Both the position numbers and the translations under genes were made by a program. Under the pieces are notes generated by a model. That model worked only from the letters and a program-made list of their open reading frames with translations, made no database searches and was not told where the DNA came from. Of a DNA stretch of 64,000 nt, positions 40,251-50,563 are shown one piece after another. Source of the DNA: Gracilaria vermiculophylla (Eukaryota > Rhodophyta > Florideophyceae > Gracilariales > Gracilariaceae). Positions within the stretch are counted from its first letter, which is position 1. Each line of letters begins with the position of its first letter. Where the stretch lies: the NCBI GenBank assembly GCA_019155205.2, contig JAHNZQ020000004.1:1411799-1475798 (forward strand), in the 5' to 3' direction.

Positions 40251-40431
40251 GTTGCGCGCCGCTGCTTTCTTCTCCCCCCGCCCATCATGACGCCCCTTCG
40301 CGCGTGCGGCGCCACCCTCCAGTGCGCAGTACGCGCGCCCCGCCGCCTTTTGTACGCCACAGGCCGCAGCGATTGCCTCGCCCGTCCCCCTCCTCTGGTC
40401 CCACCAACGTTGCTCTGCCGCTTTACCCAAC

Positions 40432-41478
40432 ATGCCTCTCGCCCTCGCGTTTGCCGTGCCACTCTTTGCTCTCGTCGCCTCCGCCACCGCCGCCGCCCAG
40501 AAGCTGGCGCCTTCCATGCTCGCCCAAAAATGGCTCTCGCATCCTGACTATCCCCTATCCGTATTCGAGGCCTCTGGCGGCGTCGTGCGCCTCTCGCCCA
40601 CCGACCACCACCTCATCGTTGCTGGCGGCTACTTGTCTAACTCCGGCCTCAACACCACCTCGCTCGTGTACGCCCTCCGCGTCTCCGCTCATGCCTCCCG
40701 CTGGAAGCGTCTCTCTGATATGCCGCGCCCGCTCACCCACTGTGCGCAGGCCACTGTTGGCCCCTCGCTCTACCTCTGTGGCGGCTTTCTCGCCCAGGCC
40801 CCCGGTAAGTCTGTGAGCGATTGCTATGTGTTTTCCATGTCGTCCAACGTGTGGAAATCTATTCCAAGCCTGCCCGTGTCCGTTGGAGGCGGCTCCATGG
40901 TACACATTAAGCCTCTCAACGCACTGTTCTATGCGGGTGGTATGAATCGCAAAGAGGGCCAATATCATGGAACTGACCTGCCGCACACCTTCATGCTGTC
41001 GCTCAACGATATGGCCGCGGGCTGGAAACGCAAGGCAGACATGCCCAATCCCCGCAACCACATGGCTGCCGCCGTTGCTGCCTCGCGTTACTTTTTCTTG
41101 GGCGGCCAGCACTCCGACGATGAGCATGCTGGCAACCAGCCCACCGTCAACGAGTACGTGTACTGGAGCGACAAGTGGTTCACTAAGGCCCCGATTCCTC
41201 AGCCGTTGGGCCACATTGTTGCAAGCACCTTTTCGTACTGGAACGGCATCCTGGTCGTCGGCGGTGTTACCAACGGCCGCAAACAGTCTCCAGACGTTTA
41301 CTATTATGATGCGCCGTCTGATTCATGGTCGATTATTGGCGTCTTTCCGCGCAGTGTGCAGAGCCCAGTTTGCGGGCTTTCATACCTCCGCATCCATTGC
41401 TCCACCGGTCTCGGAAAGCCCGGTTGGCCTGGCCAGAGCTATTACCGCAAACTCACGCGCCCTCTCCCAGTGCATTGA
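40432..41478 (+). CDS. secreted kelch-repeat beta-propeller protein
   Basis: A 348-residue protein with a clear signal peptide (LALAFAVPLFALVASATAAA, cleavage after ~21). Around six kelch-like blades follow, marked by hydrophobic stretch + GG + Y/W spacing: HLIVAGGYL, SLYLCGGFL, ALFYAGGMN, RYFFLGGQH and GILVVGGVTN, each followed by W-x-x-x-x-x-MP type turns (WKRLSDMPRP, WKRKADMPNP). No catalytic motif of galactose oxidase is evident. Likely an extracellular or secretory-lumen carbohydrate- or protein-binding propeller; ligand unknown. Divergent from ALG14 across a repeat-rich promoter. Confidence 0.8.
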   Translation: MPLALAFAVPLFALVASATAAAQKLAPSMLAQKWLSHPDYPLSVFEASGGVVRLSPTDHHLIVAGGYLSNSGLNTTSLVYALRVSAHASRWKRLSDMPRPLTHCAQATVGPSLYLCGGFLAQAPGKSVSDCYVFSMSSNVWKSIPSLPVSVGGGSMVHIKPLNALFYAGGMNRKEGQYHGTDLPHTFMLSLNDMAAGWKRKADMPNPRNHMAAAVAASRYFFLGGQHSDDEHAGNQPTVNEYVYWSDKWFTKAPIPQPLGHIVASTFSYWNGILVVGGVTNGRKQSPDVYYYDAPSDSWSIIGVFPRSVQSPVCGLSYLRIHCSTGLGKPGWPGQSYYRKLTRPLPVH

Positions 41479-43130
41479 ACAACTGCTCACCCTGTACAAA
41501 GGCTACTCAACCTTGTGCCATGAACCACTTGCAGAACATGTGCCTAAACGCATGGAACCAGCAATCTATCCCCGCTGCCCGCGCACAGCGAGTCAATCAT
41601 CGTTGGGTTCCTGTAGATAGATAACGTAACGTAAAATCGACCCAATATCCGTATCCAGACTGTCAATTCCAGAAACAGTGAACAACTATTTTCGCGCTAA
41701 TGTTCACTGAACGCAGAGCTCCACCTGTGGCTGATGACTTGTACGCATTCAGACGTCGGACAGCGAAATGTTCGTGCATAGCTGTCATAGAGGTGCGTCG
41801 CATGCCGCTTGAGTTTTGTTGTTGAGTACGTTGTGCAGAGTATTATCATCGCTTCGCTCACCACTAGCCTGTCGTGGTCTACTATATCGCCCGCGGTCCC
41901 ATTGTTCACCATTGCCGATGTCAGAGCTATAACCCCGCCTTACCTTTTCTGTGCCCATCCTTGCTGTTGTCGCACAAGAACCGGCCCCTTTTGGTGGTCG
42001 CCGATCTCTACAGAACCTGTCAGTCACTGCTGCGAAGCACAGCACTCTTGTGGCAACGCGCCTTTCGGATCCCTATCTGGCGATCGCATTGCTGTATAGT
42101 TTCTGCTGACAAGTAGAAACAATATTTGTGAACGCGCCACAATGTATGAATGTTCTTATGGATGACGACCCTACCATCGTTTCTCTGGACTTTTTCCCTC
42201 TCACGGAGAGATCCTTTCAGAAACTGTCATTTCGAGGAGTTCTGCATGGATTTCGCGGGAAGTTCTTTTACGCACTCACCAAGGTCGAATACTGCTGTGA
42301 GTGACGGGCTGTTTTTTTGTCTTATCTTGTCAACGATACGGAAATGATGAAGGAATGGTGCCATGAATTTCTAAGGTACGCAACAGGGTTATTGTGATGT
42401 CGGCTTGTTGTGGTGAGCCGCTCCACCAAAGAACTCTGAGCACGAGCAAATTAAAGTCGAAACATACCAATAGCGAACCGACTATGCTCTGGAGAGCACC
42501 TACGAGGTCTGATTCACCTTTCAATAACTACAGTAGCGGCCACAAAATGAGCTTGTCGCGGTTTAGTCCCTTGGCCAATGTCTACAGCTATTTAGGAACG
42601 ATTGCAAGTCTTGGGGGTTTTGCAGCAAGCCCCTTGCGTTCCGACTACTCGACTTCAAGCATCGATTCGTAAAAAAAATTAGACTGTTGCTACCAATGAA
42701 ATACGATCATAAACGTAATCGTTCATGTCAAGGGGGTGTTGAATACTCTCAGATTTAGAACAGGGCTTTGATCTCCGTCTTCTAGATGGGTCATGCACTG
42801 CATGTGCGCTTTACGTAACGATGCTGAATTTTGCATAATTCACAGCACCGGAGTTCGTGAAACAAGCAAGGGAAGTTTATGTTCTGAGTGAGACAGTGCG
42901 ACAATATATCAGTCCAAGAAACATTATGAGCATCTAGATAAGGTGTCCATCATAAGCGAGACTCACACACACCTTCCAAAGTCAGAAATTCACATGCATT
43001 GATTCTGCCTAAAATGAACTGGCAAAGTGGGTTTGAAAGGGCATCTCACCCGAGCAACGGGAAAATTCTCTTGAATGTAAGCCCCTTTGCGGCTCTATTC
43101 CATGTACAACATTGCCGTTAAACAGCTTGA
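41479..43130. other. intergenic, no supported gene
   Basis: AT-rich, between convergent kelch and Argonaute genes. The best frame, 42394-42672 plus (92 codons, Ser-rich), shows no motif and I do not call it. Confidence 0.4.
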
Positions 43131-45707
43131 CTACACAAAGTAGAGCATATTCCTCAACATAGCAGTTGCATTCGGCACCGCTGGAATTTTGGAACTACTA
43201 GACGCTTGAGACGCAGTGTCGGACATATCATCGCCCATGTAAGCACGTCCACGAAAGGCCAAAAGATGCGCATAGTAAGCACTATGTACCATTGAAACAG
43301 GGCGATTGCACCTCGCGAAGCAATGAGCTAGTCGATATATGTAACCATACAACGCATCTGGCGGTATCTTGTTCTCGTCGATAAGCACAGTATACTTTGA
43401 CGGTTTGTTTGTCCCTTGAATTCCAGCGTGCGAATTCAAGTAAAAGTCATAATACTCGTTACTAGTCACGTCCGTATCCACAACGGTTCCCGGTGGGATG
43501 TTTCCAGACTTCCCATCAGAATATTCCCTGGCACCGGGAAAGAATCGCGCGTGGTGGCGCTTAGTGACAATGATGTATGTGATCAACGGTCGCATGCTGT
43601 CACTAATCTCCATGCAAGCTTTGCGAATCGAATGTACTTCACGTTGCATAACCTCTTCAAATTGACCTTCGGATACGCCGTCCCGAAACATAATGATCTT
43701 TTGAGCATGCACCTTCCCCTTGAAAGCATTAAACCACGAACGATAGACCTCCTTGAACATTTCCCCTATTTCACTGATCATTTCCTGTTTACCTGTTTGA
43801 CTGCGGAGCGAGGAAGCAAATTGTAACCCCTGGCGATCTCGAGAGCCAACTAGGGCAGCAATACTCGGTCCACTTCCTCCCGCCATTGGATGAGTAACGT
43901 CAGCTCCAAGGATTATATGGGGTATGTCTAGAAAGCTGACGTCAGGTACCGGACAGCGTTTGTCAACTCCATATCGAGCAACAATTCCATTCTGACCGCC
44001 GAGTTTTGAATTAATCTTGAGCACAACATTGTCGCAATACATTTCGCGCCCTCTCGCTCTATAGCCACAGTGCTTCGCCAGACAAACCTGGGTAATGACG
44101 CCGAGGTTAAGATCACCTTCTCTTTTGATCATGTTGTAGATCTTTGAGTCCTGTCTCTCCTTGATGATGACAAGCAACTGGAGACATGGATTTCGCATAT
44201 GTTTTAAGCTTTTGTCCTTCCTGAAATCACTAGACATGTTGTGCATTTCACGGTCTATATCCCTTTCATCACAGCGGTAAAGTTTCGGGTATTCCATGGC
44301 AAGGCGGAGTCCGGCCCTTTTCATCGCAGCTATCAAGTCCTTGGCAAATGTTTGAACTTCATCCTTACTCAATCTTGCCATGCTGCAGACCGCCCACGAC
44401 AACACCGTTGCGGGGTTGATCACCGAGCTCCTCGCTCTCCACTGGCCGTTTGAAGGCGTGACATTGCCTTTCGTGTACTGGATAATTGGTGAAGGCAATA
44501 CACGAGCTGTCAACTTGATCAAATCGGGTTCTACTTTAACTCGGAAATCTTTGCATATTGAATGATTGTGATACTTAAGCTGTTGGATTTTTTTGACTGC
44601 ATTACTCCTTCGAACGTGTGGTTTTGTGCTTGCAGTCCTGACCATTGTTTGGATTTCATCCGGAGTCAACATGCCGGCCACACGTTGATCAGGAACGACG
44701 GCTAGGAATTCAATGGGGAGATACGTATCTCTCTTTGGATGAGTTTTGACGCACGGGGCACCTCCGTGTCTCACTCTCATGTTGTAGGTATCGTGAAAGT
44801 ACTGAGTTATAGAAACTCTGCGGCCGTCAGAGTCGAAGGTGATTCTGTCCGCACCTCGGTCGGAAAAGCCGAATACTTTGTACACGATGCCAGTGTGCAT
44901 AGCCTTGACCTTGACACCTCTTAACTTCTGCGCAACATTCCGAAGTGCCCTGGGGTCACTGCATCTTAGCTCCTGCCTGTCATTAGCATCACGGATTAAA
45001 TCTGAGAGGGGCCTTTTGCCTTGGTTCCAAAAGGCAGTAAACGATTCGTCCATGTTGACCAATAATCCAAGCTCGCCCATGCGAACACTTTGGTAAAAAC
45101 CCATCCACGCACTGCTGGTTACGTTTCGACGGCCAAGAGGGACTGCACCTGCCGAATTATAGAAGGAGCGGCCAACCTGAACGTGACCGACGGCAGCAGC
45201 TTGCGCAAGAACAACATCCAAGCAGGCAATGTACTCGGACGTGGCAGACCTATCTACGGCGCCAGAGGCCAGGTCTTCATACTGGAGGTACTTTGAATGG
45301 CTGAGCACGATTTCGACGGTCTCATGGGATTGGTCTTTGGAAGGCCTTTCGCCCTCCTTATTGACCTTGAGTTTCATGCGGACTCCCAGGACGTTGCGAT
45401 TGACCTCGGTGGGGGCATAGGCAATGGAGCGACCATTGTAGGCCAGTAAGCAGCCAAACTCACCGCCATACTTGTCCAACAAAAGTTTGAAGCAGTTGCG
45501 ATTGAAGGAGATGAGCTCGGTTGCGCTGACTTCGCGCTGAGAAGTGCGGCCTTTCTCGGTCTTGTCGCGGAAGAGCTGCACGGCGTACTGGGAGGCTTTG
45601 AGACGCTTCGGAATACCCAACATAACAAAGTTGGTTTCAATTTTGATGGACTTGCCCACTTTGCCGTGGCCGGGGCGGCGCATGGGCTTGTCGCGGTTAT
45701 TGCTCAT
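43131..45707 (-). CDS. AGO: Argonaute, slicer-type
   Basis: Small-RNA-guided RNase, the core of RNA silencing. The 858 residues include an N domain (~20-160), linker L1, PAZ (~230-345), MID (~400-540) and PIWI (~540-840). The catalytic tetrad appears complete: Asp603 in GADVTHP, Glu642 in GKQEMISEIG, Asp676 in FRDGVSEGQF and His814 in YYAHLLAFRGR. Other PIWI signatures are present, such as NIPPGTVVDTDVTSNEYYDFYLNSHAGIQGT. The C-terminus is LYFV, where plant and animal proteins usually end in YFA/YFC. The N-terminal tail is short (~20 residues) with GHG and no long RG/Q-rich extension. Single exon. No Dicer or RdRP in the window. Confidence 0.96.
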   Translation of the reverse strand: MSNNRDKPMRRPGHGKVGKSIKIETNFVMLGIPKRLKASQYAVQLFRDKTEKGRTSQREVSATELISFNRNCFKLLLDKYGGEFGCLLAYNGRSIAYAPTEVNRNVLGVRMKLKVNKEGERPSKDQSHETVEIVLSHSKYLQYEDLASGAVDRSATSEYIACLDVVLAQAAAVGHVQVGRSFYNSAGAVPLGRRNVTSSAWMGFYQSVRMGELGLLVNMDESFTAFWNQGKRPLSDLIRDANDRQELRCSDPRALRNVAQKLRGVKVKAMHTGIVYKVFGFSDRGADRITFDSDGRRVSITQYFHDTYNMRVRHGGAPCVKTHPKRDTYLPIEFLAVVPDQRVAGMLTPDEIQTMVRTASTKPHVRRSNAVKKIQQLKYHNHSICKDFRVKVEPDLIKLTARVLPSPIIQYTKGNVTPSNGQWRARSSVINPATVLSWAVCSMARLSKDEVQTFAKDLIAAMKRAGLRLAMEYPKLYRCDERDIDREMHNMSSDFRKDKSLKHMRNPCLQLLVIIKERQDSKIYNMIKREGDLNLGVITQVCLAKHCGYRARGREMYCDNVVLKINSKLGGQNGIVARYGVDKRCPVPDVSFLDIPHIILGADVTHPMAGGSGPSIAALVGSRDRQGLQFASSLRSQTGKQEMISEIGEMFKEVYRSWFNAFKGKVHAQKIIMFRDGVSEGQFEEVMQREVHSIRKACMEISDSMRPLITYIIVTKRHHARFFPGAREYSDGKSGNIPPGTVVDTDVTSNEYYDFYLNSHAGIQGTNKPSKYTVLIDENKIPPDALYGYIYRLAHCFARCNRPVSMVHSAYYAHLLAFRGRAYMGDDMSDTASQASSSSKIPAVPNATAMLRNMLYFV

Positions 45708-47263
45708 TGTGAGGTGCGGTTAGGTGGAAGGGTTGGCGGAAGGGTATGAGGAGCGGCGCCGGGGTATGTGACATGCACGGGCGTAAAGACTGTGTTACAT
45801 GCGAGGAGCGAGAGGGTGCTATTAAGTGGGGCGCGAGCAACCCATTAACGGGCGCGAGCAAAGAAGTGTGGAATGCAGCGCCGAGCTCAATGGGCGGCCA
45901 CGAGAAACGCCAGAGGACGCAGTTTGGGTGCAGCGCGGCTATTAACGTAACAGCGAGGGAATCCATTCCAAGAACGCCTGAGCAGCTCTCGAGATGCGCA
46001 TGTCACTAAACTGCCCAAGCTCCAAAAGCGCTTCACATGCGCCTTCAAACGATGGCCTATATGACACGTATCCCACGGGTGCTACACGTCGGCCTTGAGT
46101 GACTGTTCGGCAATGCGCCGCGGTAACACGCCTGGTTGTCATAGGGGCGATTGGCCAATGGGCTGCTGTAGTTCCCTAAAGTTCGAGAACAGCGTTTACT
46201 CGTGGAACACGTTTGCACCGTGTGCCGTCTCACGAGTAGGTCGTCAAGCGCAGGTGAACATCGGCGCAAGCCCTGCGGGACGCTCACATCGTAGTCACCA
46301 CACCGCGGAGAGGCCCTGTTTCGTCACGCCCCTGATCGTCCCCTTGACTCAAACATTTTAGGTGCATCAGACTGTTCTTTGTCCCAGCAATGTTGAGCAG
46401 AGAGTGTGTCCCAGCGTGTGCACAAGCATGCCAACATGGCGGGTTCATTGTACTGCTGCCTGGTCCTTTTCACCTGGTACTTAACAGAGCACCTCTCTGA
46501 CGTCAGCACTACATCATTAGCAGCAACTTATCAGAGCTTCCCCGTGACATTTACGTTAAGGCTTGAACGGACTGACACTCAGCAGATCAATAAATTGTCT
46601 GCTCTTGTCCTTTTGACGAGGATGGCGTCCTGCGGATTGCGCCCCCGCGTCATGCGCTATGAGTCATGCCCACAAGCACATAAGTTTCATCGTATCACAG
46701 CCAACTTCCCGCAAAGGTCCCGCTCCGTATGTAATGTAATCTACATCACTATCGACGCCACTTTGCTCTATAACGCCACCTCGCAGTTGTGATGTACTCA
46801 AGTGTAAGGCTACACATTCCGTAGCAAGTCCACCATCCACGTCATGCGTGAGCATTGCTGCCGCGCGTCGAATTCGTGCACCGGCTCATCTTTTGTTCCC
46901 CAAGTCAGTAAATGTTATCACCCATGTCTTGGATAACGTGACTGTACAACGGTAGCCTTAACGTGTTGCGCCCCAGAATTGCTCACAACACTTTCGTTCG
47001 GCGAGTCAGCTCCGCACTTTGATCCTGTCAGTCCACCTTGCTGCGACCCACAATCCACTTGACGGTGCAGTGGCGCGGCGCCTTCGGGAGCTACGAAGGG
47101 CTACCCACCTTCATTGCTGCTGCACGCTTGACTCCCATCACTCTCAATTCAAACCCAGCCCAATCCTTCGCCGATCTGCTTTATCAACACGCCGTCCTGC
47201 GCTCAGAAGCGAAGCGCCTTCCCCTACCGACCATCGCTCTGCATTCTCTCACACATCATCACC
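45708..47263. other. intergenic, no supported gene
   Basis: Divergent space between the Argonaute and follistatin-like genes. Overlapping short frames only. Confidence 0.4.
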
Positions 47264-48154
47264 ATGATCAAGGCGCCCGTTCTGCTTATCGTCTTCGTTG
47301 CGTGCTTCGCCCCTCTTGGTCTCGCCAGCTACGCGTTTCCGACTCGTCCGACACCTCGCTCGCCTTTTTCAATAACTTGCGCTGTCGTTCGTTGCGCAAG
47401 CCGCACAACATGTATTGACACCAGAAAAGGACCACAGTGTGTCCCTTTCCCGCCGCCAGCCCCCGTCTCGTGCGCTGTCGTTTTGTGCATCGAAGGTACG
47501 AAATGTATCGAGACCCAGGAAGGTGCCAAGTGTGTTCCCCTCGACAAAACCCCCACAGATCCCAAAGCCCCGACCGACCCAGACACCCCATCAGACTGCT
47601 CGCAACTTACGTGCGCCGATAATCAGTTCTGTATTGAAACTCCTGCTGGTCCGAAATGTACTCTGGACACAGGCTGCGCTGCTGTCACTTGCTCCATCGG
47701 ATCTCGTTGTGTTGTTACCCCAGCTGGCCCGAAATGTGAACCTATTAAACCGATATCGCCGGATACATGCGCCTGTATTCAGATTTTCGACCCGGTCTGC
47801 TGTAGGTTTGCCAACGGAGAAGTGAAGACTGCTGGTAATAGCTGCGAATGTTCTGGTTGCAACTCTGGCAATGACGTACTCTACGAGGGAGCTTGTCGCC
47901 CTACATCCTGCGCCGCTGTAGACTGTACACCCGGTTTTGGCTGTGTTGTGAAGGAGGGCGTCGCTCAGTGCGTCAAGAATGATGATTCCTGTGTTTGCCC
48001 AGAGATCTTTAGTCCGGTGTGCTGCCGAAGTGCTTCCGGTATCATGACTAAGAGTAACTCTTGCTTCTGTGGTTGTGAGGCTTCTGGAAGCATTCTTTTC
48101 AAGGGCAAATGCCCTTCTTTTGGCAAGTCTGACAAAAGCCTTCACATCTCTTGA
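47264..48154 (+). CDS. secreted cysteine-rich follistatin/Kazal-like protein
   Basis: A 296-residue secreted protein: signal peptide MIKAPVLLIVFVACFAPLGLAS, then tandem small Cys modules. Five copies of C-A-x-V-x-C-x-x-x-x-x-C-x-x-T-x-x-GP-x-C resemble the follistatin N-terminal (FOLN) module. Two longer modules, CACIQIFDPVCC ... and CVCPEIFSPVCC ..., resemble Kazal domains, whose usual start is C-x-C-x(5)-PVCG. A Pro/Thr-rich linker (DKTPTDPKAPTDPDTPSD) separates modules two and three. FOLN-Kazal alternation is typical of extracellular binding or protease-inhibitor proteins; target unknown. AATAAA is at about 48320. Confidence 0.7.
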   Translation: MIKAPVLLIVFVACFAPLGLASYAFPTRPTPRSPFSITCAVVRCASRTTCIDTRKGPQCVPFPPPAPVSCAVVLCIEGTKCIETQEGAKCVPLDKTPTDPKAPTDPDTPSDCSQLTCADNQFCIETPAGPKCTLDTGCAAVTCSIGSRCVVTPAGPKCEPIKPISPDTCACIQIFDPVCCRFANGEVKTAGNSCECSGCNSGNDVLYEGACRPTSCAAVDCTPGFGCVVKEGVAQCVKNDDSCVCPEIFSPVCCRSASGIMTKSNSCFCGCEASGSILFKGKCPSFGKSDKSLHIS

Positions 48155-49182
48155 GCGTTTCAAAAAGTCAATTAAGCTGCGTCACCATATCGCATGCATG
48201 ACATAGAGGCCGTGTTGTGCTTTCCTATGTGTGAAAGAACTGACTGCCGTGTATTCGCCCACGAGGCTTTGGCTGATGTCGTTGTAGCAATCGATGAGAT
48301 CTCCAATCAGTTCTGACAATAAAGTCTATGTTTCCACTATGCTATTGCCCAGATGCAAATAGAATTCTTGAATTCAACACGTCACTTCGTTTCTGTTCGG
48401 CGTCTTCATGTGCACCCCATGTTGTCAGACGGGCATGTTGAAAGCCTTCTTTATTTCGTATGCCCAGTGAGGAATAAACGGGAGAAGTCAACTCGCGAAT
48501 ATCCATGTACTTTTCGATCATCTGTTCGTAATTGGAGATGCTTAATCGAAGAGTGTACTCGTCTCTTTTCCACTCAATGTGTCACAGCGGTCTCTTCCAC
48601 CTCTTGTTGCTTACCGATGTATTGACCTCGATGTGAACATCCAACGTTAATTTTCGGGAACATGCCTTGTCATCTTTTTAGCAACCCATATTTGTCGGCG
48701 AGCTAAGTATTAGCTTGTTTCAAGCTCCGATGCCAATAGTGGCGTAGCGAGTGAGGTCATATGCGAAAGAGGTACAACATCCAAATGATGGATACTGATT
48801 TGTTGGGACAAAGTACTAACTTGTCGTAGTTTCTTTGATGAATTGTTTGCTGCGGAATATAATCTTCGTTGCTCGTCGCATTGAAAGCAAGAAGGGCGCT
48901 GAGTTATTGCATGCTCGTGATTAACGATACCAACCCATCCACGGATTGCATGCCACAGAATGCTTCTGAATCCCTGATGCTACATGACCAATAACTGATG
49001 CAAACCGTGTAAAAGTGCAAAGCCAACAGACGAATCAGATTCCAACGAAGCAGAGGTTTTAAGAGCTATTTTCGAAGTCCTGTGTGGCCTGGGGGAAACG
49101 ATTGGTAGTTGTCAGAAACGATGGATATATTGATCTAAGTGAAATAAAGAACTGGTTCTCAGACCAATCATCCGAATGCCAC
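48155..49182. other. intergenic, no gene seen
   Basis: AT-rich, short frames only, up to the tRNA gene. Confidence 0.4.
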
Positions 49183-49267
49183 GTTCGTGTAGTATAATGG
49201 TTAAGTCGTAGCCGCTGTATATCTCGCTGTCACCGAGGAGATCCGGGTTCAATTCCCGGCACGAGCT
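49183..49267 (+). tRNA. tRNA-Asp (GTC) with a 13-nt D-arm insertion
   Basis: Folds as a cloverleaf. Acceptor GTTCGTG/CACGAGC (49183-49189/49260-49266) forms seven pairs with one G-U. The anticodon arm is TCTCG-CTGTCAC-CGAGG with anticodon GTC at 49229-49231. Variable AGAT. T arm CCGGG-TTCAATT-CCCGG. The D arm fits only if 13 nt at 49204-49216 are removed: GTAT-AATGGTTA-[insertion]-GTAT. Without them it equals the usual eukaryotic tRNA-Asp D arm. The A box (TAGTATAATGG) and B box (GGTTCAATTCC) are intact, and a TTTTT Pol III terminator lies at 49279-49283. The discriminator would be T where Asp usually has G, which is odd. Confidence 0.85.
49204..49216 (+). other. putative ectopic tRNA intron, 13 nt
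   Basis: AGTCGTAGCCGCT lies between the D loop and the 3' strand of the D stem, not at the canonical position 37/38. Its removal restores a normal D arm. Confidence 0.7.
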
Positions 49268-49278
49268 ATGGCCCCTTC

Positions 49279-49283
49279 TTTTT
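49279..49283 (+). terminator. Pol III terminator of tRNA-Asp
   Basis: TTTTT 12 bp after the tRNA 3' end. Confidence 0.6.
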
Positions 49284-49730
49284 GTCTGCGCAAATCTGAC
49301 AGAGTCGAGAGGTGAAACTCCTGGATTGTCGGAAGACGAATAGCTGCGAAAGAGTCTGCCAAGGACGATTTCATTGATCAAGAATGCAAGTATAGCGATC
49401 GAAGACGATCAGGTACCGTCGCAGTCTTTACTATAAACGATGATGACTGCAGATCGATAAAAATGGAGACTCTCGATGAGCGCGAGTGCCCGATTCTTCG
49501 ATCTTTCTTCGCCAGAAGCGCTCCGACGGTTAGATATTGCTTCACCCACATCTTTATACATCATACGTGGTCCTAGAAACCGTGAACAACATCGCAGTCG
49601 GGGCTATGCCAAGGTTTTAACCGCTTCAGGTGTTATCTGAGCTCGTTTTTCAGATGCGTAATCTTTCTGGATTCAGCGGCGAACTTCTGTTTTCTGAGAA
49701 ACAAGAAATGAACACTGTGTATTAAGAGGA

Positions 49731-49814
49731 TCTCTCTCTCTCTCTCTCTCTCCCTCTCTCTCTCTCCCTCTCTCTCGCTCTCGCTCGCTCTCTCTCGCTC
49801 TCTCTCTCTCTCTC
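49731..49814. repeat. (CT)n microsatellite
   Basis: 84 bp of TC repeats with a few CCC and CG interruptions. It creates an artificial Arg-Glu frame on the minus strand. Confidence 0.95.
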
Positions 49815-50171
49815 GACGCAGAGCGTTTCTGTTAAAAAACCACTCTCGTGCTAGAAAGACCAGGCGTTCACTCCATTCCCCGTCGCCAGTATACATCATA
49901 GACCTGACATGTGCAGATCTCCGTTGGAGACCCGACCGCAGATCCGTTTCGCTTCCCAAAGGAGGGAAGTCAGACACACCACGTTAAGGCGGATCGCTTG
50001 TGCCCGAACGAATTCTATACAAAACTCTTCATAGCTCTCACTTTTTAGATCACGAAATTCTACTCAATTCTGGCAAATCTGGTTTGATATTTAATATGAC
50101 GTCGTCCACAGGGAGACCTGTTCGGGAACCAGGCTCTTCTCAGCTTATCCGCTTCGATAGAACCTATCTAT

Positions 50172-50216
50172 GCAACAATCTCGCAACAATCTCGCAACAA
50201 TCTCGCGACAATCTAG
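50172..50216. repeat. 11-bp tandem repeat, four units
   Basis: GCAACAATCTC three times, then a variant GCGACAATCTA. Confidence 0.85.
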
Positions 50217-50563
50217 CATCAATTTGCGTACGATAACAGCCTTGAAACTCTTACCTGTAACGCAATGTACACATTTTTCGCCAGGTCCGAAAGAATCGGA
50301 GAGCGCATATTGAAATGTAATGAATCACGCAACTAAACTAAAGAGTTTGATCGAGTGAGGAGTGGCAAACATGGAGCCCGTCGCAATGATTAAATCCGTC
50401 GGCACTGCTTAAAATTTTTTTTACCGTTCACTTCCAACATTGTCATGGATCCGGGTTTTGAACTTGATTACACTGTAGACCTCTGGTTTGGAGGGTATGA
50501 CTGAACGTTTCCGTCGATGCCCCTTTACCCCATTGCCACGTTCACGCCATTGTTAGTATCTAC

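Larger units (their letters stand above)
49284..50563. other. intergenic with simple repeats, no gene seen
   Basis: Contains the CT microsatellite and the 11-bp tandem repeat listed separately; no protein-like frame. Confidence 0.4.

Noticed and set aside
49633..49977. 114-codon Arg/Glu-rich minus frame
   Set aside because: It is a translation of the CT microsatellite.
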